From an uncultured Eubacteriales bacterium (lineage in GTDB: Bacteria > Bacillota > Clostridia > Oscillospirales > Acutalibacteraceae): 48,960 nt of DNA. Numbering within the stretch: the first letter of the stretch is position 1; each line of letters starts with the position of its first letter. Below, piece after piece: positions 9,580 to 17,436 of this stretch. Both the position numbers and the translations under genes were made by a program. Below the pieces are notes generated by a model. The model was not told the DNA's origin. It saw only the letters and a list, made by a program, of their open reading frames with translations, and ran no database searches. The stretch covers positions 1 through 48,960 of the forward strand of contig CAKSIU010000007.1 of assembly GCA_934463265.1 (NCBI GenBank), in the 5' to 3' direction.

Positions 9580-9588
9580 TATCTTTAT

Positions 9589-9603
9589 TGAAAATCATTC
9601 TCA
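9589..9603 (+). promoter_or_regulatory. Fur-family operator (7-1-7 inverted repeat)
   Basis: TGAAAATCATTCTCA is a 7-1-7 inverted repeat one base per arm away from the Bacillus Fur consensus TGATAATNATTATCA. It lies just past the predicted transcription start, where a bound repressor would block transcription. The gene directly downstream encodes a Fur-family protein, so autoregulation is likely. The B. subtilis Zur consensus differs in the outer bases, so the metal cannot be settled from the site. Confidence 0.65.
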
Positions 9604-9625
9604 TTAAGCAAAAGGATGTGAAATT

Positions 9626-10033
9626 TTGCAGGATTCTCGGCATACTCGGCAACAGGAACTCATTTTAAACTGTTTAAAACAAAACTCTTTTAAGCATTTA
9701 ACTATTCCGGAAATTGAAAATTTGCTAAGTCAAACCGGTGATTCTGTCGGAAAAGCAACTATTTATCGACATCTTAGCAAATTGCTACAGATGAATATAG
9801 TTAGAAAATTTAAACTAGATGGGCAAAACAGTGCATGCTATCAATATGTGGAAAACCACGATGTCTGTTGTGAACATTTTCACTTGATTTGCTCTAAATG
9901 TTCAAAAACCATTCACTTTCAAAACGATAAATTACTTAAAATATTTGCGGAAATTAATAAAAATAATTCTTTCAAAATCGACTTTCCTAAAACTATTTTT
10001 TACGGAATTTGCGATAAATGTCTGGCTAAATAA
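9626..10033 (+). CDS. Fur-family metal regulator, probably Zur
   Basis: A 135-residue Fur-family repressor. The N-terminal winged helix is seen in RQQELILNCLKQNSF, IPEIENLL and GKATIYRHLSKLLQM (residues 8-56). The dimer domain has HDVCCEHFHLICSKCSK, giving the CxxC structural zinc site, and a final CDKC near the C-terminus. The start is a TTG at 9626 with AAAGGATG upstream. Because it heads an operon with a His-rich substrate-binding protein and ABC genes of the zinc/manganese class, Zur is the most likely identity: zinc-bound repressor of its own uptake operon. Fur or a manganese-sensing relative cannot be excluded; the operator looks Fur-like. Confidence 0.85.
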   Translation: MQDSRHTRQQELILNCLKQNSFKHLTIPEIENLLSQTGDSVGKATIYRHLSKLLQMNIVRKFKLDGQNSACYQYVENHDVCCEHFHLICSKCSKTIHFQNDKLLKIFAEINKNNSFKIDFPKTIFYGICDKCLAK

Positions 10034-10067
10034 ATCATTTATAACTTTTAGAAAGGCGCTGAATCTT

Positions 10068-11045
10068 TTGACTTGTTTTTTTAAAAAATTTTTAAACTTT
10101 ATTGGCATCGCACTTATCGGTTCTTTTTTTATTCTGACTCTTCCGGGTTGCATAAGCAGCAAATCTGAAGCTTCTCAAAGCGACAAAATTACTGTTGTTG
10201 CGACACTATTTCCTCAATACGATTTTGCTAAACAAATCGCTGGAGACAAAGCCGAGGTTTCGCTGCTTTTGCCTCCTGGTACAGAAAGTCACACTTACGA
10301 CCCAAGTCCTGCTGATATTTTAAAAGTATTCAGTTCGGATGTATTCCTTTATACCGGCAAAGAAATGGAGCCCTGGGCTGAAAAAATAATTAATAGTGTA
10401 AAAAATAAAAATTTAATCATCGGGAATGTTTCGGCCGGAATAGACTTAATGAAAGTTGAACATCGTCACCATCACGAAAAAGAACATCATCATGATAATG
10501 CCAGCCAACATGAACATAATTTCGACCCGCATATTTGGCTTGACCCTTCTTTAGCGGCAAAAATGGTAGATAATATTGCTTTAACTTTTTGTCAAAAAGA
10601 CCCTCGAAACAGCGATTTCTATAAAAATAACGCGGAAATTTATAAAAATAAACTTTGCGAACTCGATAATAATTTCAAAAATATGATAAACTCATCAAAA
10701 CGAAAATCTATTGTATTTGCCGGTCGTTTTGCTCACTTATATTTTATAAATCGCTACGGACTCGAATATATCGCAGCTTTTGATGGATGCTCTACCGAAG
10801 CTGAGCCAAGTGTTAAAAAAGTTTCTAAAATTATCGATTTTATCCACAAAAATAACATTCCGGCAATTTACTACGAGGAAATCTCTGAGCCAAAGGTTGC
10901 TAATTCTATTGCAGAACAAACCGGTATGAAAACTTTAAAATTTAGCACGCTCCATAATGTTACTAAAGAGCAGTTGGAAAATAACGTAACCTACATTGAT
11001 TTAATGCAGGAAAATCTTGAGAATTTAAGGCAGGGGTTAAATTAA
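10068..11045 (+). CDS. znuA: Zinc ABC transporter substrate-binding lipoprotein (ZnuA/AdcA-like)
   Basis: A cluster A-I metal-binding protein of about 325 residues. The TTG at 10068 is chosen because it gives a proper lipoprotein signal (ALIGSFFILTLPGC, lipobox Cys) and follows AAAGG; longer versions would overlap the regulator gene. Metal-ligand motifs are visible: GTESHTYDPSPAD (first His), FDPHIWLDP (second His), the FAGRFAHLYFINRYGL segment (third His) and a late Glu/Asp region. Between the first two lies a His-rich loop, HRHHHEKEHHHDN, typical of zinc-specific ZnuA/AdcA rather than manganese proteins. It captures Zn(II) outside the membrane for the ZnuB permease encoded downstream. Confidence 0.9.
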   Translation: MTCFFKKFLNFIGIALIGSFFILTLPGCISSKSEASQSDKITVVATLFPQYDFAKQIAGDKAEVSLLLPPGTESHTYDPSPADILKVFSSDVFLYTGKEMEPWAEKIINSVKNKNLIIGNVSAGIDLMKVEHRHHHEKEHHHDNASQHEHNFDPHIWLDPSLAAKMVDNIALTFCQKDPRNSDFYKNNAEIYKNKLCELDNNFKNMINSSKRKSIVFAGRFAHLYFINRYGLEYIAAFDGCSTEAEPSVKKVSKIIDFIHKNNIPAIYYEEISEPKVANSIAEQTGMKTLKFSTLHNVTKEQLENNVTYIDLMQENLENLRQGLN

Positions 11046-11047
11046 TT

Positions 11048-11758
11048 ATGAGCCTTATTGATATTAACCATTTGGACGTTTCTTATCGAATCGGATACAA
11101 AACTGTTTTTGTTCTGAAAAATATTAATCTGAATGTGAATTTTGGCGATTACCTTTGTATTCTCGGCAATAATGGTTCCGGTAAGAGCACGTTGATTAAA
11201 ACTATTCTCGGATTAAATCCCATTTCTAGTGGCGAAATAAAAATTAATTGCAAAAAAAGTGACATTTCTTATTTGCCTCAGGCTAGCGGCATTTCTTCGG
11301 ATTTTCCTGCCACGGTTGAGGAAATAGTTCTTTCTGGAACGCAAAGTATGCACAACAAGTTTAAATTGCCATTTTATAGCAAAAAAAATAAACTTCAAGC
11401 CGAAATTGCCATGGAAAAAGCCAAAATAATCACTTTTTCTAAAAGACGGTTCGGTGAGCTTTCCGGTGGCCAAAAGCAACGTGTTCTTTTCGCTCGGGCT
11501 ATCGTTAAAAATCCTAAAATCTTAATTCTGGACGAACCTTGCACCGGTCTTGACCACGACACTTCTGAAAATTTCTACGCGCTGCTAAGCAAGGTAAACG
11601 AGGATGATAAAACTACTATCGTCATGGTTTCTCACGATTTGTCCGCAGTAAAAAAATTCGCTTCTAAAGTCGTAGTTTTAAGCGGCGAAGTCAAATTTTG
11701 TGGCTCTGTTGCGGAGTGGGAAAAATATCATTTTTGTGCTTGTGGTGGTAATTTATGA
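11048..11758 (+). CDS. znuC: Zinc ABC transporter ATP-binding protein
   Basis: A 236-residue ABC ATPase. Walker A is GNNGSGKSTLIK (about 39-50), the Q-loop follows at YLPQASG, the signature is LSGGQKQRVLFARA, Walker B is KILILDEP, and the switch His is in VMVSHD. It powers uptake of the metal delivered by the lipoprotein encoded just before it. The ATG at 11048 is two bases after the upstream stop and its end overlaps the permease start by ATGA, so the three genes are translationally coupled. Confidence 0.93.
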   Translation: MSLIDINHLDVSYRIGYKTVFVLKNINLNVNFGDYLCILGNNGSGKSTLIKTILGLNPISSGEIKINCKKSDISYLPQASGISSDFPATVEEIVLSGTQSMHNKFKLPFYSKKNKLQAEIAMEKAKIITFSKRRFGELSGGQKQRVLFARAIVKNPKILILDEPCTGLDHDTSENFYALLSKVNEDDKTTIVMVSHDLSAVKKFASKVVVLSGEVKFCGSVAEWEKYHFCACGGNL

Positions 11759-12594
11759 ATTTAAATGAACTTATTAATATACTTTCGTATCCTTTTATGA
11801 CCCGCGCTATAATCGTCGGTATTTTGGTTTCTCTTTGCGCCTCGTTGCTCGGTGTTATCCTCGTTTTAAAGCGCTATTCTCTCATTGGTCACGGGCTATC
11901 TGATGTCGGTTTTGCTTCGCTATCTTTGGCCATGGCTATCGGCATTTCTCCTGTTTATGTCGCCACGCCAATCGTGATTATCGCGTCTTTTATCATTATG
12001 TACGTCAGCCAAAATAAAAAAATTAACGGCGACATTGCTATTGGAATTTTTTCTACGAGTGCGCTGGCTTTTGGAGTGATTATCACCGCTTTTTCAAAAG
12101 GTTTTAACATGGATGTTTACAGCTATATGTTTGGAAGTATCCTCGCTATGAGCCGAAATGACGTCACTATGAGCATTATTTTGTCTGTTATTGTTATCTC
12201 GATATTTATTATTTTCTATAATAGGCTGTTCCTTATTACATCCGAAGAGGACTTTGCCAAAGCTATCGGAATTAATATTACTTTTTATCAATTTTTAATT
12301 TCTTTTCTCACAGCACTCACGGTCGTCATTGGCATGAGAATGATGGGTACGCTTTTAATTTCTAGCCTTATAATTTTTCCAGCCTTTATTGCAAAAAAAT
12401 TCGTCAGAAGCTTCAAGTCTCTTGTAATTTTGTCAGCGTTTTTTTCAATCTTTTGCTTTATTTTTGGAATTCTTATTTCTTTTATGTTTAATCTTCCAAC
12501 CGGCGCTGGAATCGTTCTGGTTAACATAATTACCTTACTTTTTAGCTCCGTTATAAATGCGGCTTTTGGCAGGCTAAACTTCGGTTCTAAGTGA
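11755..12594 (+). CDS. znuB: Zinc ABC transporter permease
   Basis: A 279-residue membrane protein of the ABC-3 family with about eight or nine helices. Motifs include RAIIVGILVSLCASLLGVIL near the N-terminus, SLIGHGLSDVGFASL, and the late GMRMMGTLLISSLIIFPA, which are standard in ZnuB/AdcB/MntB permeases. It shares the four bases ATGA with znuC, so the two are coupled. It forms the membrane channel for the metal taken up by the operon. No further gene is attached; a new promoter begins shortly downstream. Confidence 0.92.
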   Translation: MNLNELINILSYPFMTRAIIVGILVSLCASLLGVILVLKRYSLIGHGLSDVGFASLSLAMAIGISPVYVATPIVIIASFIIMYVSQNKKINGDIAIGIFSTSALAFGVIITAFSKGFNMDVYSYMFGSILAMSRNDVTMSIILSVIVISIFIIFYNRLFLITSEEDFAKAIGINITFYQFLISFLTALTVVIGMRMMGTLLISSLIIFPAFIAKKFVRSFKSLVILSAFFSIFCFIFGILISFMFNLPTGAGIVLVNIITLLFSSVINAAFGRLNFGSK

Positions 12595-12608
12595 TTTGTT
12601 TATTTTGT

Positions 12609-12637
12609 TTGAAAATATTTGCTTTTTATGGTATAAT
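12609..12637 (+). promoter_or_regulatory. Promoter of the fakA-recG operon
   Basis: -35 TTGAAA (12609-12614), 17-bp spacer and a perfect -10 TATAAT (12632-12637). It sits between znuB and fakA. Confidence 0.7.
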
Positions 12638-12651
12638 TAGCTTTGTGCTAT

Positions 12652-12697
12652 ACGGTATTCTTCGCGACTACCGTTAAATCCCTACCTTTTTAAGGTA
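12652..12697 (+). other. Two small hairpins in the fakA leader
   Basis: ACGGTA (12652-12657) pairs with TACCGT (12669-12674), and TACCTT (12683-12688) pairs with AAGGTA (12692-12697). Both lie between the promoter and the ribosome binding site (AAAGGAG near 12707). They may be leader structure; no known riboswitch is recognised. Confidence 0.35.
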
Positions 12698-12721
12698 CTT
12701 ATACATAAAGGAGAGTTTGTT

Positions 12722-14383
12722 TTGATTAATGGAAATTGTCTTTTAAATGCTATAATTTCTGGCTCAAATAATATTGCTAAAAATAAAGATTTAGTTGATA
12801 AGCTTAACATTTTTCCTGTTCCGGACGGCGATACCGGTACGAATATGTCTATGACTATGGCTTCTGCTGTTGCCGAACTGCAAAAAACTGAATCGGATTT
12901 ACCTATTGGAAAAGTCGCTTCTATTGCTGCTTCGGCGCTTTTGCGCGGCGCAAGAGGTAATTCTGGCACTATTCTTTCTCTATTATTTAGAGGTCTTTCA
13001 AAAGGCCTTTGCGACCTGGAAAATGCTACTGGACGTGATTTAGTCAACGCTCTTTCTATCGGCGTTGATGCCGCTTATAAGGCTGTTATGAAACCCGCTG
13101 AAGGTACTATGTTAACCGTTGCTCGCGTTGCTTATGAAAAAGGAAAAATCGCTTCAAATATAAGTGACGACGCTGTTTACGTTTGGGAGGAAATTTGTAA
13201 GGGCGCCAATGAAGCTCTTGCCACTACTCCGGAACTTTTGCCTGTTTTAAAAAAGGCCGGTGTTGTCGATGCCGGTGGCAAGGGAGTTTGTTTAATTTTT
13301 GAAGGAATGATGTCTGTGTTCAGAGACGGAACCATTATCGAAAACAAAATTTCAGCCGAAAACGCTGCTTCTGAAATTTTCGACAGCGAGTTTAACTCGG
13401 TAATAAGCGAATTCGATGAGGAAATTAATTTCACTTATTGTACGGAATTTATTGTCGGGCGCGATAAAAATATTTTAACTCCGCCAGAAAATTTACGCGC
13501 TTATTTGGAAACTATCGGCGATTGCGTTGTTGTAGTTGACGATGAGGAAATTATTAAAGTTCATGTCCACACCGATAATCCTGGTCTCGCGCTTCAAGAG
13601 GCTCTTAACTTCGGCCAGCTTTTAAAAGTTAAAGTTGAAAATATGCGCGAACAAAATAAAGCTGCTAAAGGGGAACAAAATTCTTCTAAAAAAGTTAAAT
13701 TAGAACCTGTTGAACCTACTGAAGAAATTGGATTCGTTGCTGTTGCGGCGGGCGATGGCCTTAAAACTTTATTTAACGATTTAGGCAGCTTAAATGTTGT
13801 TGGTGGGGGGCAAACAATGAATCCCAGCGTTGAAAACATTTTAGAGGCTGTTTTGGCAACTCCTGCTAAAAACGTTTTTGTTCTGCCTAACAATAAAAAT
13901 ATTATTCTCGCTGCCGAACAAGCCGTTCCTTTGGCAACGGACAGAAAAATTATCGTTCTGCCCACGCGAACTATTCCTCAAGGTTTGGCTGCTATGTTGG
14001 CGTTTAATCCTGATCTCGGCGTAATGGAAAACTTTACTTTAATGAATGAAGCCGTTTCTCATGTAAAGTCCGGACAGGTTACGTTTGCCGCTAGAGAATC
14101 TGAGTACGGCGGATTTAAAATTAAAAAAGACGATATTTTAGCTTTTTCAAGCGGAAAATTGGTTCATAAAGCAAAAGACCCTGTTAAGTCTGTCGTTAAG
14201 CTGGTAAATTCGCTGACTGATAAAAATACCTCTTTTATCACTATCATTTACGGGCACGAAATCACCGAGGAACAAGCCGATTCTGCCTTTAAACAAATCA
14301 AATCAAAAGTCGGCTCTCACGTTGATATAACCTTGATAAACGGCCAGCAACCACTCGATTATTTTATCGTGTCGGTAGAATAA
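12722..14383 (+). CDS. fakA: Fatty acid kinase FakA-like (DAK/DhaL-domain protein, YloV)
   Basis: A 553-residue protein with an N-terminal DhaL-type nucleotide domain: NIFPVPDGDTGTNMSMTM (about 29-46) and RGARGNSGTILS, the metal/ATP-binding loops. The middle and C-terminal parts match the YloV/FakA extension (CTEFIV, VHVHTDNPG, and the C-terminal ITIIYG region). FakA phosphorylates exogenous fatty acids held by FakB, a DegV-fold protein; a DegV-family gene lies in this window at 30672. The start is TTG with AAAGGAG upstream. recG follows after a short gap, the usual Firmicute order yloV-recG. Confidence 0.9.
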   Translation: MINGNCLLNAIISGSNNIAKNKDLVDKLNIFPVPDGDTGTNMSMTMASAVAELQKTESDLPIGKVASIAASALLRGARGNSGTILSLLFRGLSKGLCDLENATGRDLVNALSIGVDAAYKAVMKPAEGTMLTVARVAYEKGKIASNISDDAVYVWEEICKGANEALATTPELLPVLKKAGVVDAGGKGVCLIFEGMMSVFRDGTIIENKISAENAASEIFDSEFNSVISEFDEEINFTYCTEFIVGRDKNILTPPENLRAYLETIGDCVVVVDDEEIIKVHVHTDNPGLALQEALNFGQLLKVKVENMREQNKAAKGEQNSSKKVKLEPVEPTEEIGFVAVAAGDGLKTLFNDLGSLNVVGGGQTMNPSVENILEAVLATPAKNVFVLPNNKNIILAAEQAVPLATDRKIIVLPTRTIPQGLAAMLAFNPDLGVMENFTLMNEAVSHVKSGQVTFAARESEYGGFKIKKDDILAFSSGKLVHKAKDPVKSVVKLVNSLTDKNTSFITIIYGHEITEEQADSAFKQIKSKVGSHVDITLINGQQPLDYFIVSVE

Positions 14384-14407
14384 ATCCCCTCTGGAGGTGC
14401 CGCCTTT

Positions 14408-16450
14408 ATGGCATCATTATTCGAAAAAGATATTCAATTTTTAAAAGGTGTCGGTAGTAAACGCAAAGTTTTATTCGAAAAACTTAAAGTGACTACTATC
14501 GGCGCTTTATTGCGTTTTTATCCGAGAACTTACAAGGATTGGTCAAATTTTACTGATATAAAATCTGCTCCCGTGGGGACGCCCTGCTGCATTAAGGCTG
14601 TCGTGACTTCTCCGGTTTATGAGAAGTTAATTCGGCGAGGAATGTCACTTTATAAAGTTCGTGTTTCTGATGAGAAATCCTACCTAAATATTACTTTTTT
14701 TAACAATCGCTTCGTAAAAAATAAGCTAAAGCTTGGTGAAGAGTTTTTATTTTACGGCGTTGTTAAGTCAAATTTCAATCACTACGAAATGACTTCACCA
14801 AATTTCATGTCCGTTAATGACTGCGTAGCTTTGCGCCCAATTTATTCGCAAACACAAGGCTTAACATCAAAACAAATTGAAACTTCGGTTAAAAACGCTT
14901 TGGAACTACTTCCGGATACTGTAAAAGACCCTCTTTCTACGGAAATTCGCCAAAAATTCAGCCTGTGTGACTTGCGGTTTGCCATAGAAAATATTCATTT
15001 TCCTGCAAACAAAAAAAGCTTAGACGCCGCTCGAAAAAGGCTTACTTTTGAGGAATTGTTGCTGTTACAACTTGGACTCTCGCAGATAAAAGAAAATAAT
15101 TGTAAAGAAAACAAATTTAAAATCACTCAGGACTTCTCAGCTGAATTTTGGGGTTTATTGCCATTCAAACCCACCAACGCACAGATTCGCACAGTAAACG
15201 AGTGCCTTGCCGACATGATGTCAGAAACTTCCATGCACAGGCTCATTCAAGGCGATGTAGGTTCCGGAAAAACCGCTGTTGCCGCCGCACTCTGCTATTC
15301 TGCGATAAAGTCCGGCATGCAAGCCGCAATTATGGTTCCTACGGAAATTTTGGCCGAGCAGCATTTTAACTTTTTTAGTCGCATTTTGGGCGCAGCTGGC
15401 ATAAGAGTCGAAATTTTAACCGGTTCAACGCCTAAAGCTAAAAAAAGGCGCATAAAAGATTATCTAGAAGTCAACGCAATCGACCTTGTTATCGGGACTC
15501 ACGCGCTTTTGTCCGACGACGTGTATTTTTCTAATTTAGGCCTTATCATCACCGACGAACAGCATCGTTTTGGCGTGTCTCAGCGCGCTAAGTTGGTTTC
15601 AAAAGGTCACGAACCTCACGTCGTTGTTATGTCTGCCACCCCGATCCCGCGCACTCTTGCAATGATAATTTATGGCGATTTGGATATTTCTATTATTGAT
15701 GAAATGCCTCCTGGCCGGCAAAAAATTGATACTTTTTTTGTTCCTGGAGAAAAACGTCTACGTGCATATAATTTCATTAAAAATTTGGTTGACGAAGGGC
15801 GACAAGCTTACATTGTTTGCCCGCTGATTAATGAAAGTGAATCTAATTTATTATCGGCGCAGGAGTACGCCCAAAAACTTCAAAACGAATTTTTCAAAAA
15901 TTATAAAATTGGCTTGCTGCATGGAAAAATGAGTGCTCGCGAAAAAAATTATATAATGAACTCTTTCGCGGCGCATGAGATTGACATTTTGGTTTCAACT
16001 ACGGTTATTGAGGTCGGTGTGGACGTGCCAAATTCTGTTGTCATGTTGATTGAAAATGCCGAGCGATTCGGGTTATCGCAGCTTCATCAACTCCGCGGAC
16101 GAGTTGGGCGTGGAGACCATAAATCTTACTGCATTTTAATTTCCGACAACAAAAATAAGGAAACTTTGCGCAGATTACGCACGGTTTGTCAAACAAATGA
16201 CGGCCTAAAAATTGCCGATGAAGACCTCAAAACTCGTGGACCTGGCGATTTTATAGGCTCTAGACAGCACGGGCTGCCTGATTTGCATATTTCTGGTTTA
16301 ATTAAAGATATCGGCATACTAAATAACTCTAAACGCGCGGCTCTAGATATTTTAGGTGAGGACCCGCGGCTGAAACTTGAAAAAAATCGTGTTCTAAAAG
16401 CAGAAATAACTCGGTTATTCGGCAAAATTGAATGTGGATTTTCTTTTTAA
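14408..16450 (+). CDS. recG: ATP-dependent DNA helicase RecG
   Basis: A 680-residue superfamily 2 helicase that regresses stalled replication forks and branch-migrates Holliday junctions. The wedge/OB domain covers roughly residues 50-150 (KAVVTSPVYEKLIRRGMSLY). Helicase motifs follow: Walker A GDVGSGKTAVAA (near 282), DEQH in ITDEQHRFGV, motif III MSATPIPRTLAM, motif V STTVIEVGVDVPNS and motif VI QLRGRVGRG. The length is as expected. The ATG at 14408 is preceded by GGAGGTG. It is probably co-transcribed with fakA. Confidence 0.97.
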   Translation: MASLFEKDIQFLKGVGSKRKVLFEKLKVTTIGALLRFYPRTYKDWSNFTDIKSAPVGTPCCIKAVVTSPVYEKLIRRGMSLYKVRVSDEKSYLNITFFNNRFVKNKLKLGEEFLFYGVVKSNFNHYEMTSPNFMSVNDCVALRPIYSQTQGLTSKQIETSVKNALELLPDTVKDPLSTEIRQKFSLCDLRFAIENIHFPANKKSLDAARKRLTFEELLLLQLGLSQIKENNCKENKFKITQDFSAEFWGLLPFKPTNAQIRTVNECLADMMSETSMHRLIQGDVGSGKTAVAAALCYSAIKSGMQAAIMVPTEILAEQHFNFFSRILGAAGIRVEILTGSTPKAKKRRIKDYLEVNAIDLVIGTHALLSDDVYFSNLGLIITDEQHRFGVSQRAKLVSKGHEPHVVVMSATPIPRTLAMIIYGDLDISIIDEMPPGRQKIDTFFVPGEKRLRAYNFIKNLVDEGRQAYIVCPLINESESNLLSAQEYAQKLQNEFFKNYKIGLLHGKMSAREKNYIMNSFAAHEIDILVSTTVIEVGVDVPNSVVMLIENAERFGLSQLHQLRGRVGRGDHKSYCILISDNKNKETLRRLRTVCQTNDGLKIADEDLKTRGPGDFIGSRQHGLPDLHISGLIKDIGILNNSKRAALDILGEDPRLKLEKNRVLKAEITRLFGKIECGFSF

Positions 16451-16460
16451 AACAAAAATC

Positions 16461-16514
16461 TAGCGCGGCGGAGTGCATCCTGCTGCGGTTTAGGGCAGAT
16501 GCGCCCGCCGCCCC
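16461..16514 (+). repeat. GC-rich palindromic element, copy 1
   Basis: GCGGCGG (16465-16471) pairs with CCGCCGC (16505-16511); the stem continues imperfectly through GTGCATC/GATGCGC, with an inner CTGC/GCAG. It is strikingly GC-rich against its AT-rich surroundings and lies between recG and folD. It resembles the elements at 33661-33710 and 37583-37634. Confidence 0.6.
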
Positions 16515-16547
16515 AACGCAAAAATTTGAAAAATAGGAGTGAAAAAT

Positions 16548-17402
16548 TTGGCTAACATAATAAACGGTAAAGAAATTTCAGATAAACTTCGTGAAAAGCT
16601 GAAAAAAGAAGTTGCTAAGCTAAAAAACGAGCAAAATTTACAGCCATCATTAGCTGTAATAATCGTCGGAGATAACCCTGCATCAAAAATTTATGTCAGA
16701 AATAAAAAACGTGCGTGCGAAGAAATCGGCATAAAATCATATGAATTTGCATTGCCGACTAATACTTCTGAAAACGAACTTTTAAACTTGATTGATTCGC
16801 TAAATAAACGTTCCGACGTGAATGGAATTCTTGTGCAAATGCCGCTACCGACTCATATAAACGAAAAAAAAATCATCGAACACATCAATCCTATAAAAGA
16901 CGTTGATGCTTTTCACGAAATAAATGTCGGAAAAATCATGACTGGCAACTTTAAATTTCTGCCATGCACTCCGGCGGGAATTATTCACCTGCTCGATGAA
17001 ACCAAAATTGAAATTTCTGGCAAGAATTGTGTTATAATAGGAAGAAGCAACATTGTGGGAAAACCTCTTGCTATGCTTATGCTGCACCGTGACGCAACCG
17101 TTACAGTTTGTCACAGCAAAACGCAAAATTTAACTGAAATCTGCAAAACCGCTGATATTTTGATTGCTGCTGTGGGAAAAGCAAATTTCGTTACCCGAAA
17201 AATGATTAAACCCGGCGCTGTAGTTATTGACGTGGGGATAAATCGCTGTGAAAATGGAAAATTATGCGGTGATATTGACTTTGAAAATGTAAAAAATATT
17301 GCGTCGTATATCACTCCCGTGCCCGGCGGCGTTGGTCCCATGACTATTTCAATGCTTTTGAAAAACACTGTTACCGCTGCTTTAATGCAAAAAAATAAAT
17401 AA
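16548..17402 (+). CDS. folD: Bifunctional methylenetetrahydrofolate dehydrogenase/cyclohydrolase FolD
   Basis: FolD interconverts 5,10-methylene-, methenyl- and 10-formyl-tetrahydrofolate. The protein has about 284 residues, normal for the family. Visible motifs are KIYVRNKKRACEEIGI (catalytic YxxxK-type segment), GILVQMPLPTHI, the NADP-binding VIIGRSNIVGKPLAML and the C-terminal TPVPGGVGPMT. The TTG at 16548 is preferred since AGGAG lies 8 bases upstream; an in-frame GTG at 16539 overlaps that site. A GC-rich hairpin separates it from recG. Confidence 0.95.
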   Translation: MANIINGKEISDKLREKLKKEVAKLKNEQNLQPSLAVIIVGDNPASKIYVRNKKRACEEIGIKSYEFALPTNTSENELLNLIDSLNKRSDVNGILVQMPLPTHINEKKIIEHINPIKDVDAFHEINVGKIMTGNFKFLPCTPAGIIHLLDETKIEISGKNCVIIGRSNIVGKPLAMLMLHRDATVTVCHSKTQNLTEICKTADILIAAVGKANFVTRKMIKPGAVVIDVGINRCENGKLCGDIDFENVKNIASYITPVPGGVGPMTISMLLKNTVTAALMQKNK

Positions 17403-17436
17403 ATTTTTATCTTTTTACTGCAAAGGAGAAATTTAT

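Noticed and set aside
9945..10067. N-terminal extension of the ZnuA protein to 9945
   Set aside because: It overlaps the Fur-family gene in another frame; the TTG at 10068 gives a proper lipoprotein signal.
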